A DNA stretch of 15,456 nucleotides from Candidatus Melainabacteria bacterium (GTDB lineage: Bacteria > Cyanobacteriota > Vampirovibrionia > Obscuribacterales > Obscuribacteraceae), in assembly GCA_003175915.1 (NCBI GenBank), contig PSRH01000007.1:1-15456 (forward strand), in the 5' to 3' direction. The notes beneath the pieces were generated by a model, which saw nothing but the letters and a program-made list of their open reading frames with translations, was not told where the DNA came from and ran no database searches. Of the stretch, positions 1 through 6,697 are shown piece after piece (positions within the stretch are counted from its first letter, which is position 1; the number at the start of each line of letters is the position of its first letter). The position numbers and the translations under genes are program-made.

Positions 1-486
1 GAGTCTGGTTCGGTTTCGTTCAACTTGACTGCGCTCGGTCGACAGTTGCTGAAGGAGCAAGCCGCCACCGCCGGTGTCTCCAATGGTGATTACGTCGAAA
101 TGCTCATTCGTGAGCGCTCCGGCATGCCACCTTTGAGACTGCCTCCATCTGCAAAACAGACTGGCCCGAAAGGCGGAGCGAAGTCATTTTTCTTCGGAAA
201 GAATCGAGGCACCACCACCGCTGTTTGTGTTACCCCTATGGCTCATCGCTTGCTCGATGAGCAGGTTGCCGCATCTCGCATGAGTCGTGGTGACTATATC
301 GAGTACCTGCTGCGTGAAAAAGGCGGCGTTATTGATGAAGTGGTAGCCACTTCTCAACCAGCGCAAGCCGAAACCGTTACTCCTCAAGCGTCGTTCACAG
401 CAACAACTTCTGTCGAACCAGCTCGGGAAGTTGCCTACGCGCAACCGGTGCAACACTCAACCAGCGATTGGAGCACCAGCAACTAA
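1..486 (+). CDS. tandem ribbon-helix-helix-like protein, 5'-truncated
   Basis: The reading frame is open from the first base, so the gene starts before the window; the TTG at 25 is an internal codon. Two repeats of about 36 residues are visible, beginning near bases 13 and 208. Each has a short beta-strand-like stretch ending in Thr, a helix with LL-x-EQ, then S-x-GDY-(V/I)-E and a second helix ending L-(L/I)-RE. About 15 of 36 positions are identical. The strand-helix-helix pattern is that of RHH (CopG/Arc-like) DNA-binding domains, which normally dimerise; two copies in one chain could pair internally. A Gly/Lys-rich linker joins them, and the last 48 or so residues are rich in Ser, Thr, Gln, Pro and Ala and probably disordered. 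DNA binding is inferred; protein-protein contact is also possible. No function is assigned. Confidence 0.75.
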   Translation, partial: ESGSVSFNLTALGRQLLKEQAATAGVSNGDYVEMLIRERSGMPPLRLPPSAKQTGPKGGAKSFFFGKNRGTTTAVCVTPMAHRLLDEQVAASRMSRGDYIEYLLREKGGVIDEVVATSQPAQAETVTPQASFTATTSVEPAREVAYAQPVQHSTSDWSTSN

Positions 487-504
487 GCGCTGGAGCTAGC
501 TAAT

Positions 505-556
505 AACCAAAGACTTGAAGGAGCTTGGCTTGAGGCTGGGCTCCTTTGGTTTTGGT
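505..556 (+). terminator. probable intrinsic terminator after the RHH-like gene
   Basis: AAGGAGC (518-524) pairs with GCTCCTT (540-546) around a 15-base loop. The outer arms AACCA (505-509) and TGGTT (547-551) can extend the stem past a bulge, and a T-rich stretch (TTTGGTTTT) follows. It lies 19 bases after the stop codon of the + strand gene. The loop is long and the T-run is broken by GG, so termination efficiency is uncertain. Confidence 0.5.
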
Positions 557-593
557 GCCCTTCGTCAAGTGGCCGGTTCACCCGCTGCATTAC

Positions 594-609
594 TCACCAT
601 ATATGGTGA
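594..609. repeat. perfect 16-bp palindrome between convergent genes
   Basis: TCACCATATATGGTGA reads the same on both strands. It lies between the end of the + strand RHH-like gene and the stop codon (613-615) of the minus-strand membrane protein gene. There is no loop and no T-run, so it looks more like a dimeric protein-binding site than a terminator. No known operator is recognised. Confidence 0.6.
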
Positions 610-612
610 CAT

Positions 613-1176
613 TTAGAATCGCCGGCGCCCTAGTGGCTTTGAATAGCGATCATTGGGGCGCGGCGCCTGAGCCTCTTCAGCCGACGGCTTACGCATAAGA
701 AACGACGCGCCGACGACCAGGCAAATGGCACCGATTGCCACCCAGGAAAAGATACCGCCCATCTCTGGCCGTTTCTTTGCAGTGACGGTTGTCCATCCGT
801 CATCTGGCGAAACGAATCCGTCAACGGTTGTACTGTGAATGAAATTATTGAACTCAGACTGTGTCAGAAGGTAGTCGCTAACCTTGATCACTTTTCCGGA
901 ACGAGTGCCAGATGCCGGTACCAATTCGCCTTTTAGGTAATCAACACCTTGACCGGTAACCCATTTAGCCTTGGCGACTTTGTAGTCTGTCAATCGAATG
1001 TAGTGATTATCCCCTGGTCCATACGCGATCAGCCTATCCGCAGTGACCAATGTCGGTTGGGAGCGGCTATGAGCGACAACGTCGAAATCGTTCTTGGCAA
1101 TATAGAAGAGCACCGCACTTAGGACAAGAAAGAGGATTCCTGTTAGAAGCCCGCCCTTAGCCGCCCCTTGTGACAT
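613..1176 (-). CDS. hypothetical two-helix membrane protein
   Basis: A 187-residue protein of no recognised family. The ATG at 1176 is chosen because GGAG lies 8 bases upstream; a TTG at 1209 would add 11 residues but lacks this support. Residues 9-27 and 141-161 are strongly hydrophobic and should be membrane spans. The polar section between them (about 28-140) is probably one folded domain on one face of the membrane, likely outside if the N-terminus is cytoplasmic. The C-terminal tail (162-187) is basic and ends in RRRF, consistent with a cytoplasmic side. It has its own promoter-like sequence and no obvious operon partner. An envelope role is inferred from topology only. Confidence 0.8.
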   Translation of the reverse strand: MSQGAAKGGLLTGILFLVLSAVLFYIAKNDFDVVAHSRSQPTLVTADRLIAYGPGDNHYIRLTDYKVAKAKWVTGQGVDYLKGELVPASGTRSGKVIKVSDYLLTQSEFNNFIHSTTVDGFVSPDDGWTTVTAKKRPEMGGIFSWVAIGAICLVVGASFLMRKPSAEEAQAPRPNDRYSKPLGRRRF

Positions 1177-1241
1177 GCTATTTCTCCAGTTGTTCTCTCT
1201 CGCGGGCAACGAGACTAAGTTCCCTTTGCTTTAGGTATTAG

Positions 1242-1247
1242 ATTATA
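1242..1247 (-). promoter_or_regulatory. -10 box of the two-helix membrane protein gene
   Basis: The minus strand reads a perfect TATAAT here, about 66 bases before the ATG at 1176. No convincing -35 hexamer is visible 16-18 bases upstream. The expected transcript start is near 1235. Confidence 0.45.
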
Positions 1248-1319
1248 CCGGGAGGCAATACTTTCCACGTCTTGCCTAATCGGTAATCTTTCAAATTATC
1301 GTCGGTGCCGTCACTTCGA

Positions 1320-2261
1320 TCAGCACGATTGCAAGACATTTATTGCCGGCATTTCTGCCTGTACCGAACCCGCTTCTGCCGAAGCCAGAGCCAGAAAGAT
1401 ATCAACAACTTCCATACCCAGCCTCATATGGGCTTTCTGAGTAAAATGCGGCGTGACGCTTAGATAGGTGTGGATAAAAGATCTGGTAATGCCAAAGTTG
1501 TTGTAAGACATGGCCAGCCGTTTTAAAAACAACTTCGCTGCTCGTCTACCAGCGCGGTTGTCCAAAGTAAAGCGCTTATCCAAACTGAGTAGCTTGAGAA
1601 TATCGGCTTCTGAAGGAAGCTCTTTGAGCGTCTCGCCTTCCTCAATGAAATCGTATCGACCAACTCGCCATTCCTCGGGCAGGTCGCTCTGGTCATAACT
1701 GCTGGCACAATCAAAGGCATAGCCGATATCATGAGCGGCGCAAAACTCATGCAAAGATCGCTGATAGACCTCGGCATGCCTTTCCAGAACACCGGCAACG
1801 ACAAGCTCCCGATTCGTCAGAATAACGCCAATATCCCAGAACGTAGCCCTTACATGCAACTGAACGCCCAGCGTTGTGAGGAACGACTTGACCGCTCCCA
1901 GGACCAATTCCGTAGCTACCCATTTAGTACCGATGCAGGAATCGAGAATGTCTTGCTTGCCGAGAGTTTTCTTATTGATCAGATCCGCATATTTCTCGAA
2001 GGGACGGTCGTTCTTGAGCAGATAAAGCGGGCAAAATTCTATGTACAACTCAAGCGTCTGGCCCGCTTCAAAGATCGGCAGACACATAAGATTCTTAGTG
2101 GTGATGGAGATGATACCGCCAACATATTGTAGCGGTTTGACGGCCGCGATTATCTTTCGCTCTTGTAAAGCCAGTTTGGCGCGAGCAGGATCTCGGTTTT
2201 TTCGAGAGAAATTGCCTTCACAGTCAGTAGTGCTTTGCATAGGAAACTTTTCCTGAAGCAT
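1320..2261 (-). CDS. hypothetical protein of unknown family, about 306-313 aa
   Basis: I do not recognise this family. It has no signal peptide and no clear membrane span, so it is probably cytoplasmic. The N-terminal 35 residues are polar and basic; the rest looks like a mixed alpha/beta fold with several hydrophobic strands (for example the segments ending in TFWDIGVILTNRELVVAGVL). The C-terminal third is helical and basic, with RAGRRAAKLFLKRL and a segment containing SVTPHFTQKAHMRLGME. The ATG at 2261 follows the stop of the TPR gene by 16 bases but has no Shine-Dalgarno sequence. The ATG at 2240 has AGGA 10 bases upstream and may be the real start. It is the last gene of the minus-strand cluster running from smpB, so co-expression with the TPR protein is likely. 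Confidence 0.75.
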   Translation of the reverse strand: MLQEKFPMQSTTDCEGNFSRKNRDPARAKLALQERKIIAAVKPLQYVGGIISITTKNLMCLPIFEAGQTLELYIEFCPLYLLKNDRPFEKYADLINKKTLGKQDILDSCIGTKWVATELVLGAVKSFLTTLGVQLHVRATFWDIGVILTNRELVVAGVLERHAEVYQRSLHEFCAAHDIGYAFDCASSYDQSDLPEEWRVGRYDFIEEGETLKELPSEADILKLLSLDKRFTLDNRAGRRAAKLFLKRLAMSYNNFGITRSFIHTYLSVTPHFTQKAHMRLGMEVVDIFLALASAEAGSVQAEMPAINVLQSC

Positions 2262-2277
2262 CTTGGTGGCATCTGTA

Positions 2278-3441
2278 TCAACGCCACGTTCCGCCTTGCT
2301 CTTTGTACTGATTTAGATGATCACGCCTGATCTTACACTGATCTACCGCCGGATGTTTCATACCCTGCATTTTCCCCCAAGCCTTAAGAGCGCGTTCGTA
2401 GAAATCCAACGCCTCCTTCTTCCTTTGCAGTCCTTCCAAGCACTTCCCAAGAGTGAACATGCGGATCGCCCTTTCGTTGGCACCAGCACCGGGAGTGTTG
2501 ATGGCACGCCGAGCCAGCGCATAAGCTTCCTCGCCACGGTCCATCTCCACCAGCGTCCCCGCCAAGGAATCTAAAACATAACCCAAGATCTTTCTCGATT
2601 TTCTTCCCAATCGTTCCAAGATCCCCTGTGCCTTCTTAAGCGATTCATAGGCGCCATTCAAATCACCTGCGTCTCGCTGGACGACGCCCAGGCTATTTAG
2701 GGTTTTGGCCACCTGTTCGCTTTCCTCTCCATGCAGTTTGGTTCGTCGCTCAAGCGCCTTTTTAAGTAGTTCAATACCGCGCTCCGATTGGCCGAGCATC
2801 GACAAAAAGCTTCCTATGTTCGTATGGAATTCGGAGAGGGCTTCCTGACCGGTGACGTCGTCTTTGTCCCACATCGCTTCTGCTTCATGTTGAGTCTGAT
2901 CAATAAGAGCGAGCGCCTCTTCGTTTTTACCCTTGAGGGCGTAGATGTGAATGAGCAGACAAGTCTGCAACATGTTTGTTGTCGCATACATCTCAGTGAG
3001 CAGCGGCTCAAGCGCCGGCCATGTGCTTTCTTTTTCCTTTTCGGACCTCTGGCGGGGTTCTCCGACGACAATCGCTTCCGCATCGGAAAGTCGCCCTTCC
3101 CGTACGGCTTCGTCAGCCAGGATTGCTACCGATGATCGGCCAATCGCCAGGTCTGATCTAAAGATGAGATATCTCAATGGCCGCCCGATAGCCAAGTCGT
3201 ATTGAGCGACTAGGGCGGCAATAGCAATTTGATCGGCACAGGCTATGGCAGCAGCCAGACCACCAGTGAGGAGCGTCTGGGCCATTATGGCAATGGCAGC
3301 CACGGTCACTATGAGACCAACCACTAGTGGTGGCAAACCGAGATTGTAAGCGCCAAACCATAAAAGATAGAGAAAACAGAGGACGACAGCCAACAACAAG
3401 TAGCCCAGAATATACGGGCCGCCGCCGTGCCTTTCCGTCAC
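2278..3441 (-). CDS. membrane-anchored TPR-repeat protein
   Basis: A 387-residue protein beginning with GTG. Its start overlaps the stop of the upstream glycosidase-like gene (GTGA at 3441-3438), implying translational coupling. Two hydrophobic segments (about 11-30 and 36-58) should form a membrane hairpin. Residues 59-200 are helical and less clear. Four TPR-like helical pairs follow, at about 204-238, 245-279, 287-314 and 325-360. The roughly 40-residue spacing of the better ones is like kinesin-light-chain-type TPRs. Such repeats bind partner proteins. With two N-terminal spans the TPR domain probably lies in the cytoplasm. The coupled glycosidase-like protein is a natural candidate for a functional partner, but the two would be on opposite sides of the membrane. 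Confidence 0.85.
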   Translation of the reverse strand: MTERHGGGPYILGYLLLAVVLCFLYLLWFGAYNLGLPPLVVGLIVTVAAIAIMAQTLLTGGLAAAIACADQIAIAALVAQYDLAIGRPLRYLIFRSDLAIGRSSVAILADEAVREGRLSDAEAIVVGEPRQRSEKEKESTWPALEPLLTEMYATTNMLQTCLLIHIYALKGKNEEALALIDQTQHEAEAMWDKDDVTGQEALSEFHTNIGSFLSMLGQSERGIELLKKALERRTKLHGEESEQVAKTLNSLGVVQRDAGDLNGAYESLKKAQGILERLGRKSRKILGYVLDSLAGTLVEMDRGEEAYALARRAINTPGAGANERAIRMFTLGKCLEGLQRKKEALDFYERALKAWGKMQGMKHPAVDQCKIRRDHLNQYKEQGGTWR

Positions 3442-5933
3442 AAATCAGCACCGGCAACAGACGTCGGTGTGCTGCCTGTACGGCCCTTGTGAGCTGCATA
3501 GCTAAGGATCGCTTCCACCTGTCCTAAATAGCTAACAATGTATTGGGCCCGGAAGCCACGCTGTATGAAAGCTTCCAAACGCAGCCAGTTTTTGATCGTC
3601 TCGTGCAGGCTGGTAACATCTTTGCATACTGCTTCGATTTCCGCAGGCGAAGAGTTAGCGTGCAAGTGATGCATGCTCTTCTGAATCTGATCGATCTGCA
3701 CAAGAACTTCGTTGGTGCTAGCTTGATCGGAAAGTATGTGCTTTTGCGGATCTTGCAAATAGCGGTTAACCATCACGCAAAAATCATCAATCAATAAACG
3801 GCTCGCTTTCAGCGGTTCTGACTGGGGTGTAAGAATCGGGGACTTGCGGTACGGTCCTGACTTAAGAATATTCACTTTCTTATCATCTAGCTGAGCGACA
3901 GCAAAAAGCGTTGTACCCAATGTACCGGTCACTCTGGCTGAGTCAAGCTGTTCGATAAGCCCGGCCGGGTCCAGTTGGCGGATCGATAGACCGGGATAGA
4001 CAAGGGCTTTGTCAGCCGTCGATTCCCGCACATAGCCGGCGTTATTCTCAAGATCTTTAGCACTGGTGACATAGGTCATGGGATTGAGCGTGTCTACCCA
4101 GCCGTTGGCCACCCAGGTCTCCCATTCCTGCTGAATAGCGCTCAGGCGCCAGCGCCTCGGCAAGGCATAGACAGCAGCAGAGATACGTAAGCCCGGTTTG
4201 AGCTGGCGGATTGTTGCCGAGACATCTTTGACGAAATTGTTGACCTGCTGAATTTTCCAGGCAATCCAGACTTCCCGCGTTTCATCCGTGAGAAGATCCA
4301 GGTTCATGCCCGTGTCTTTCTCAAATCGCTGGCGACCTGCCCAATTGAAGCCCATTTCTCCGCCTCTGTTGTTGAACGGATAGCGAATGTAATCGAGCTG
4401 GATACCGTCAATTTTGTATTTCTGGATAATTTCGCTGATCAGATTCTTCACATAATTCTTTGCTTCCGGACAGGATGGATCGATCCAAAATTCATACTGT
4501 TTCGGTGGTATCAAAGAACCGGTCGCGGACTGCAGGGCCCAAGCAAAGTCATGACTGCTCAATACCGGTCCCGGATAATCGGCTGGTTTGCCGATGATCG
4601 GGTTGTGCCTGGCATTACCGACATTGAATATCCACACCCAGGAGTGCAGCTCAATACCACGTTTGTGAGCCTCTTCCACCGCACAGCCGAGCGGATCCCA
4701 GCCAAGTGTGTCCGGATTTTGTTGCGCTACCCGGCTTGGAAAAGTCGTGAAACCGGCATTGTTGGTTTCAAAATAGACGACGTTAATACCCGATGCTTTG
4801 AGGCGATCAAATAATGCGGACATCCCCTGCTTATTGCGGGTGCTTACGATCGTGCCTCGATCGAGCCAAACGCAGCGAGCCTCTACGGGGCGCACCGGCA
4901 TTGCCAGAGCGAATGCCATGGCAAAATCTTCCCTGGCTCGACCTAAGTATTCATCCGCTTCGAAAAAGTTTCGATCTCTATAGGATTGGACGAAAGAATT
5001 GACGTTCTTGACTGCCGAATCGTATTTCTCCTGAATCAGATTGAAAGGCACGGCCAGGTCAGCTTGCTTTGCCGTTTTTATTGATTCTTCAGTGCGCTTG
5101 GTCAGATAGTTTAGTTCTTCTTGAATCGTTTGAAACTCAGCAAAGCTGATTTGCACCGCCGCCTGCTGCGCAATACCGGGCGCCAGATCATCCATTACCG
5201 AACCAAGGACATGAGCGTTCGTGGTGATTTCACCTTGAAGGGCCGGAGACCAGGAGATAAAGGTAGCGTTGTTCTTGCGGGTGACAGCCGGACCGAGATC
5301 TCGGCCAGACGCATCAGTCCACCTGGCGAGCACAGTACTGTCGCTTGCTGGAGTAAAATTAGCGACCACCGAGCCAATTGAGAATTCGTCGTTAATGCCT
5401 TTTTGGCTCCAGACGATCTTGCGCTTTTCGGTAGTCGTGTTTTCTCCTGCGATCGTTACGCCAGCAAGCTGTTCAAGTTGCTGAGCACCGGCAAGCGGCG
5501 TACCGCCGGCATCAGTGATCACCAGTTTGCCACCGACCCGCTGAAACTCGGTAAGAGCAGAAACCACACTAGCCGGTAGATCAACGAGCTGAGGAATGAT
5601 AATTACCTTATAGCTACCAATCCTTTGCAGGCCAAAGGAAACCTCTGCATCTGAAATCTCTTCGTATTGGATATTGGCTGCTCCCAGGGTGCGCCCGATT
5701 GCCAACCAATCGTCGTCAAATGTGCCAAGGTGCTGGTCTTGATAAGCCACCACATTCCTGGCGCTTTTTAGCACCGCCACTGGTGAGGAGGCGAGCGCCG
5801 CACTGGCGCAAGCAGTGATCATGATCAAACAACTAAGTATGCCTGAGGCAAATGCTTTGGCCAGGTTCTCAAACATCTTTCCTGAAGAGTAGTAAGCAAA
5901 ATTTTCCTCAAAAGCATAGCCTACGCATTTCAT
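3438..5933 (-). CDS. exported GHL10-family glycosidase-like protein, probable lipoprotein
   Basis: About 831 residues from the ATG at 5933 (GGAGG 14 bases upstream). An ATG at 5876 (AGGA 3 bases upstream) gives a more ordinary signal peptide, and a TTG at 5957 is also in frame. The signal region contains the lipobox-like ITAC, so Cys42 may be lipidated; AxA-type cleavage just after it is an alternative. A flavodoxin/GATase-like domain follows (about 60-240), with a segment like the GH42 trimerisation domain (YKVIIIPQLVDLP, EFQRVGGKLVITD). Residues 265-340 are a helical linker. The catalytic-type barrel (about 350-695) matches the GHL10 family (PF02638), with IDGIQLDYIRYP (Asp509, Asp514) and VDTLNPMTY near 613-621. 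A helical C-terminus of about 120 residues ends the protein. GHL10 includes E. coli DigH, a lipoprotein that cleaves stripped peptidoglycan strands, so a cell-wall glycan is the likely substrate. Start position is uncertain. Confidence 0.85.
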   Translation of the reverse strand: MKCVGYAFEENFAYYSSGKMFENLAKAFASGILSCLIMITACASAALASSPVAVLKSARNVVAYQDQHLGTFDDDWLAIGRTLGAANIQYEEISDAEVSFGLQRIGSYKVIIIPQLVDLPASVVSALTEFQRVGGKLVITDAGGTPLAGAQQLEQLAGVTIAGENTTTEKRKIVWSQKGINDEFSIGSVVANFTPASDSTVLARWTDASGRDLGPAVTRKNNATFISWSPALQGEITTNAHVLGSVMDDLAPGIAQQAAVQISFAEFQTIQEELNYLTKRTEESIKTAKQADLAVPFNLIQEKYDSAVKNVNSFVQSYRDRNFFEADEYLGRAREDFAMAFALAMPVRPVEARCVWLDRGTIVSTRNKQGMSALFDRLKASGINVVYFETNNAGFTTFPSRVAQQNPDTLGWDPLGCAVEEAHKRGIELHSWVWIFNVGNARHNPIIGKPADYPGPVLSSHDFAWALQSATGSLIPPKQYEFWIDPSCPEAKNYVKNLISEIIQKYKIDGIQLDYIRYPFNNRGGEMGFNWAGRQRFEKDTGMNLDLLTDETREVWIAWKIQQVNNFVKDVSATIRQLKPGLRISAAVYALPRRWRLSAIQQEWETWVANGWVDTLNPMTYVTSAKDLENNAGYVRESTADKALVYPGLSIRQLDPAGLIEQLDSARVTGTLGTTLFAVAQLDDKKVNILKSGPYRKSPILTPQSEPLKASRLLIDDFCVMVNRYLQDPQKHILSDQASTNEVLVQIDQIQKSMHHLHANSSPAEIEAVCKDVTSLHETIKNWLRLEAFIQRGFRAQYIVSYLGQVEAILSYAAHKGRTGSTPTSVAGADL

Positions 5934-5970
5934 GATTTTCCGATTTTCCTCCGCCAATTAAATTACCAGT

Positions 5971-6462
5971 TCAGCGTGATTGCTTGATTATTCTTTCCAA
6001 CTGCCGCTTGCTGTCTCGTTTTTCAATGGTCTGCCGCTTGTCATAGAGCTGTTTACCTTTGGCCAAAGCCAAATCGATTTTGGCCCAGTTCCCTTTAAAA
6101 AACAGTTTCAGCGGTATTAATGTCAATCCCTTTTCTTGAATGCGTGATTTTAGTTTGAGAATCTGCCGGCGATGCATCAGAAGTCGCCGTTTTCTTACTG
6201 GATCGTGATTGAAACGATTGCCATGGTCATAGACTGCAATATGACAGTTGTAGAGCCATAATTCCCCGTTTTCAACCCGGGCAAAACTATCTTTGAGATT
6301 GGCTTTGCCTTGCCGCAAAGATTTCACCTCTGTCCCAACTAGCGCGATGCCCGCCTCGAATACTTCCAGTATCTGGTATTCGTGACGAGCTCTTCGATTG
6401 TCGGAAACCGTCTTGTTTGGTGGCTTCTCTTTAGACCCGTTTGTTTTTGCTGTATTGGCCAT
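5971..6462 (-). CDS. smpB: SsrA (tmRNA)-binding protein SmpB
   Basis: SmpB binds the tRNA-like domain of tmRNA and brings it to stalled ribosomes for trans-translation. The 163-residue protein has family hallmarks: ARHEYQILEVFEAGIALVGTEVKSLRQGKANL near the N-terminus (EVKSLR-GK-N-KD is diagnostic), the HDP-RKRRLLMHR segment, and the basic C-terminal tail LYDKRQTIEKRDSKRQLER that reaches into the mRNA channel. The ATG at 6462 is chosen over a TTG at 6486 because GGAA lies 9 bases upstream and the N-terminus then has ordinary length. It is the first gene of the minus-strand cluster and precedes the glycosidase-like gene by about 40 bases. No ssrA gene was seen in this window. Confidence 0.97.
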   Translation of the reverse strand: MANTAKTNGSKEKPPNKTVSDNRRARHEYQILEVFEAGIALVGTEVKSLRQGKANLKDSFARVENGELWLYNCHIAVYDHGNRFNHDPVRKRRLLMHRRQILKLKSRIQEKGLTLIPLKLFFKGNWAKIDLALAKGKQLYDKRQTIEKRDSKRQLERIIKQSR

Positions 6463-6502
6463 GGGCAGAGCTTCCACAATTCTCAAGAGTCTTGGGCCCT
6501 CA

Positions 6503-6508
6503 AGTATA
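6503..6508 (-). promoter_or_regulatory. -10 box for smpB and its downstream genes
   Basis: The minus strand reads TATACT, about 40 bases before the smpB ATG. No good -35 hexamer is present at 17 bases. The predicted transcript start is near 6496, giving a leader of about 34 bases. Confidence 0.4.
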
Positions 6509-6564
6509 GAGCCTCTAAGTGGTAATTAAGTTTCCAATGCTGACTGGCGCTCTTCAGGTTGGCT

Positions 6565-6584
6565 GCTCAGGTCTAAAGCTGAGC
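6565..6584. promoter_or_regulatory. inverted repeat in the smpB/GNAT divergent region
   Basis: GCTCAG (6565-6570) and CTGAGC (6579-6584) form a perfect inverted repeat with an 8-base spacer. It lies between the smpB -10 box and the GNAT-gene promoter, where an operator acting on both would be placed. No regulator is recognised. Confidence 0.35.
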
Positions 6585-6596
6585 CAGGATGAGCCA

Positions 6597-6627
6597 TTGA
6601 TAAGCAAATGTTATCATGTGGTATAGG
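6597..6627 (+). promoter_or_regulatory. promoter of the tandem-GNAT gene
   Basis: TTGATA (6597-6602) and TATAGG (6622-6627) are 19 bases apart. TG at 6619-6620 makes this an extended -10 promoter, which tolerates the long spacer. A small inverted repeat, GATAA (6599-6603) and TTATC (6611-6615), overlaps the -35 box and spacer. The expected start is near 6634, leaving a leader of about 64 bases. Confidence 0.45.
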
Positions 6628-6650
6628 CTCTTCCAGTGAGGTATTCGGGC

Positions 6651-6677
6651 ACTGAGTGGGCAATTAACTGAGTGGGC
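6651..6677 (+). repeat. tandem 11-bp direct repeat in the GNAT-gene leader
   Basis: ACTGAGTGGGC occurs at 6651-6661 and again at 6667-6677, a 16-bp period. It lies between the predicted promoter and the Shine-Dalgarno site, so it would be in the transcript. It could be a regulator site or a small duplication. Confidence 0.6.
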
Positions 6678-6697
6678 CATTTAAAGGAAATCGTTCC

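Noticed and set aside
184..456. 90-codon minus-strand frame opposite the RHH-like gene
   Set aside because: It is antisense to a repeat-containing protein and has no recognisable features.
1320..2261. Cyclodipeptide synthase or isonitrile synthase identity for the unknown gene
   Set aside because: The size and mixed alpha/beta look were suggestive, but the expected motifs of either family are not visible.
6487..6697. ssrA (tmRNA) gene next to smpB
   Set aside because: The gap is too short and lacks the tRNA-like ends and tag-coding sequence; only promoter-like and repeat elements are seen.
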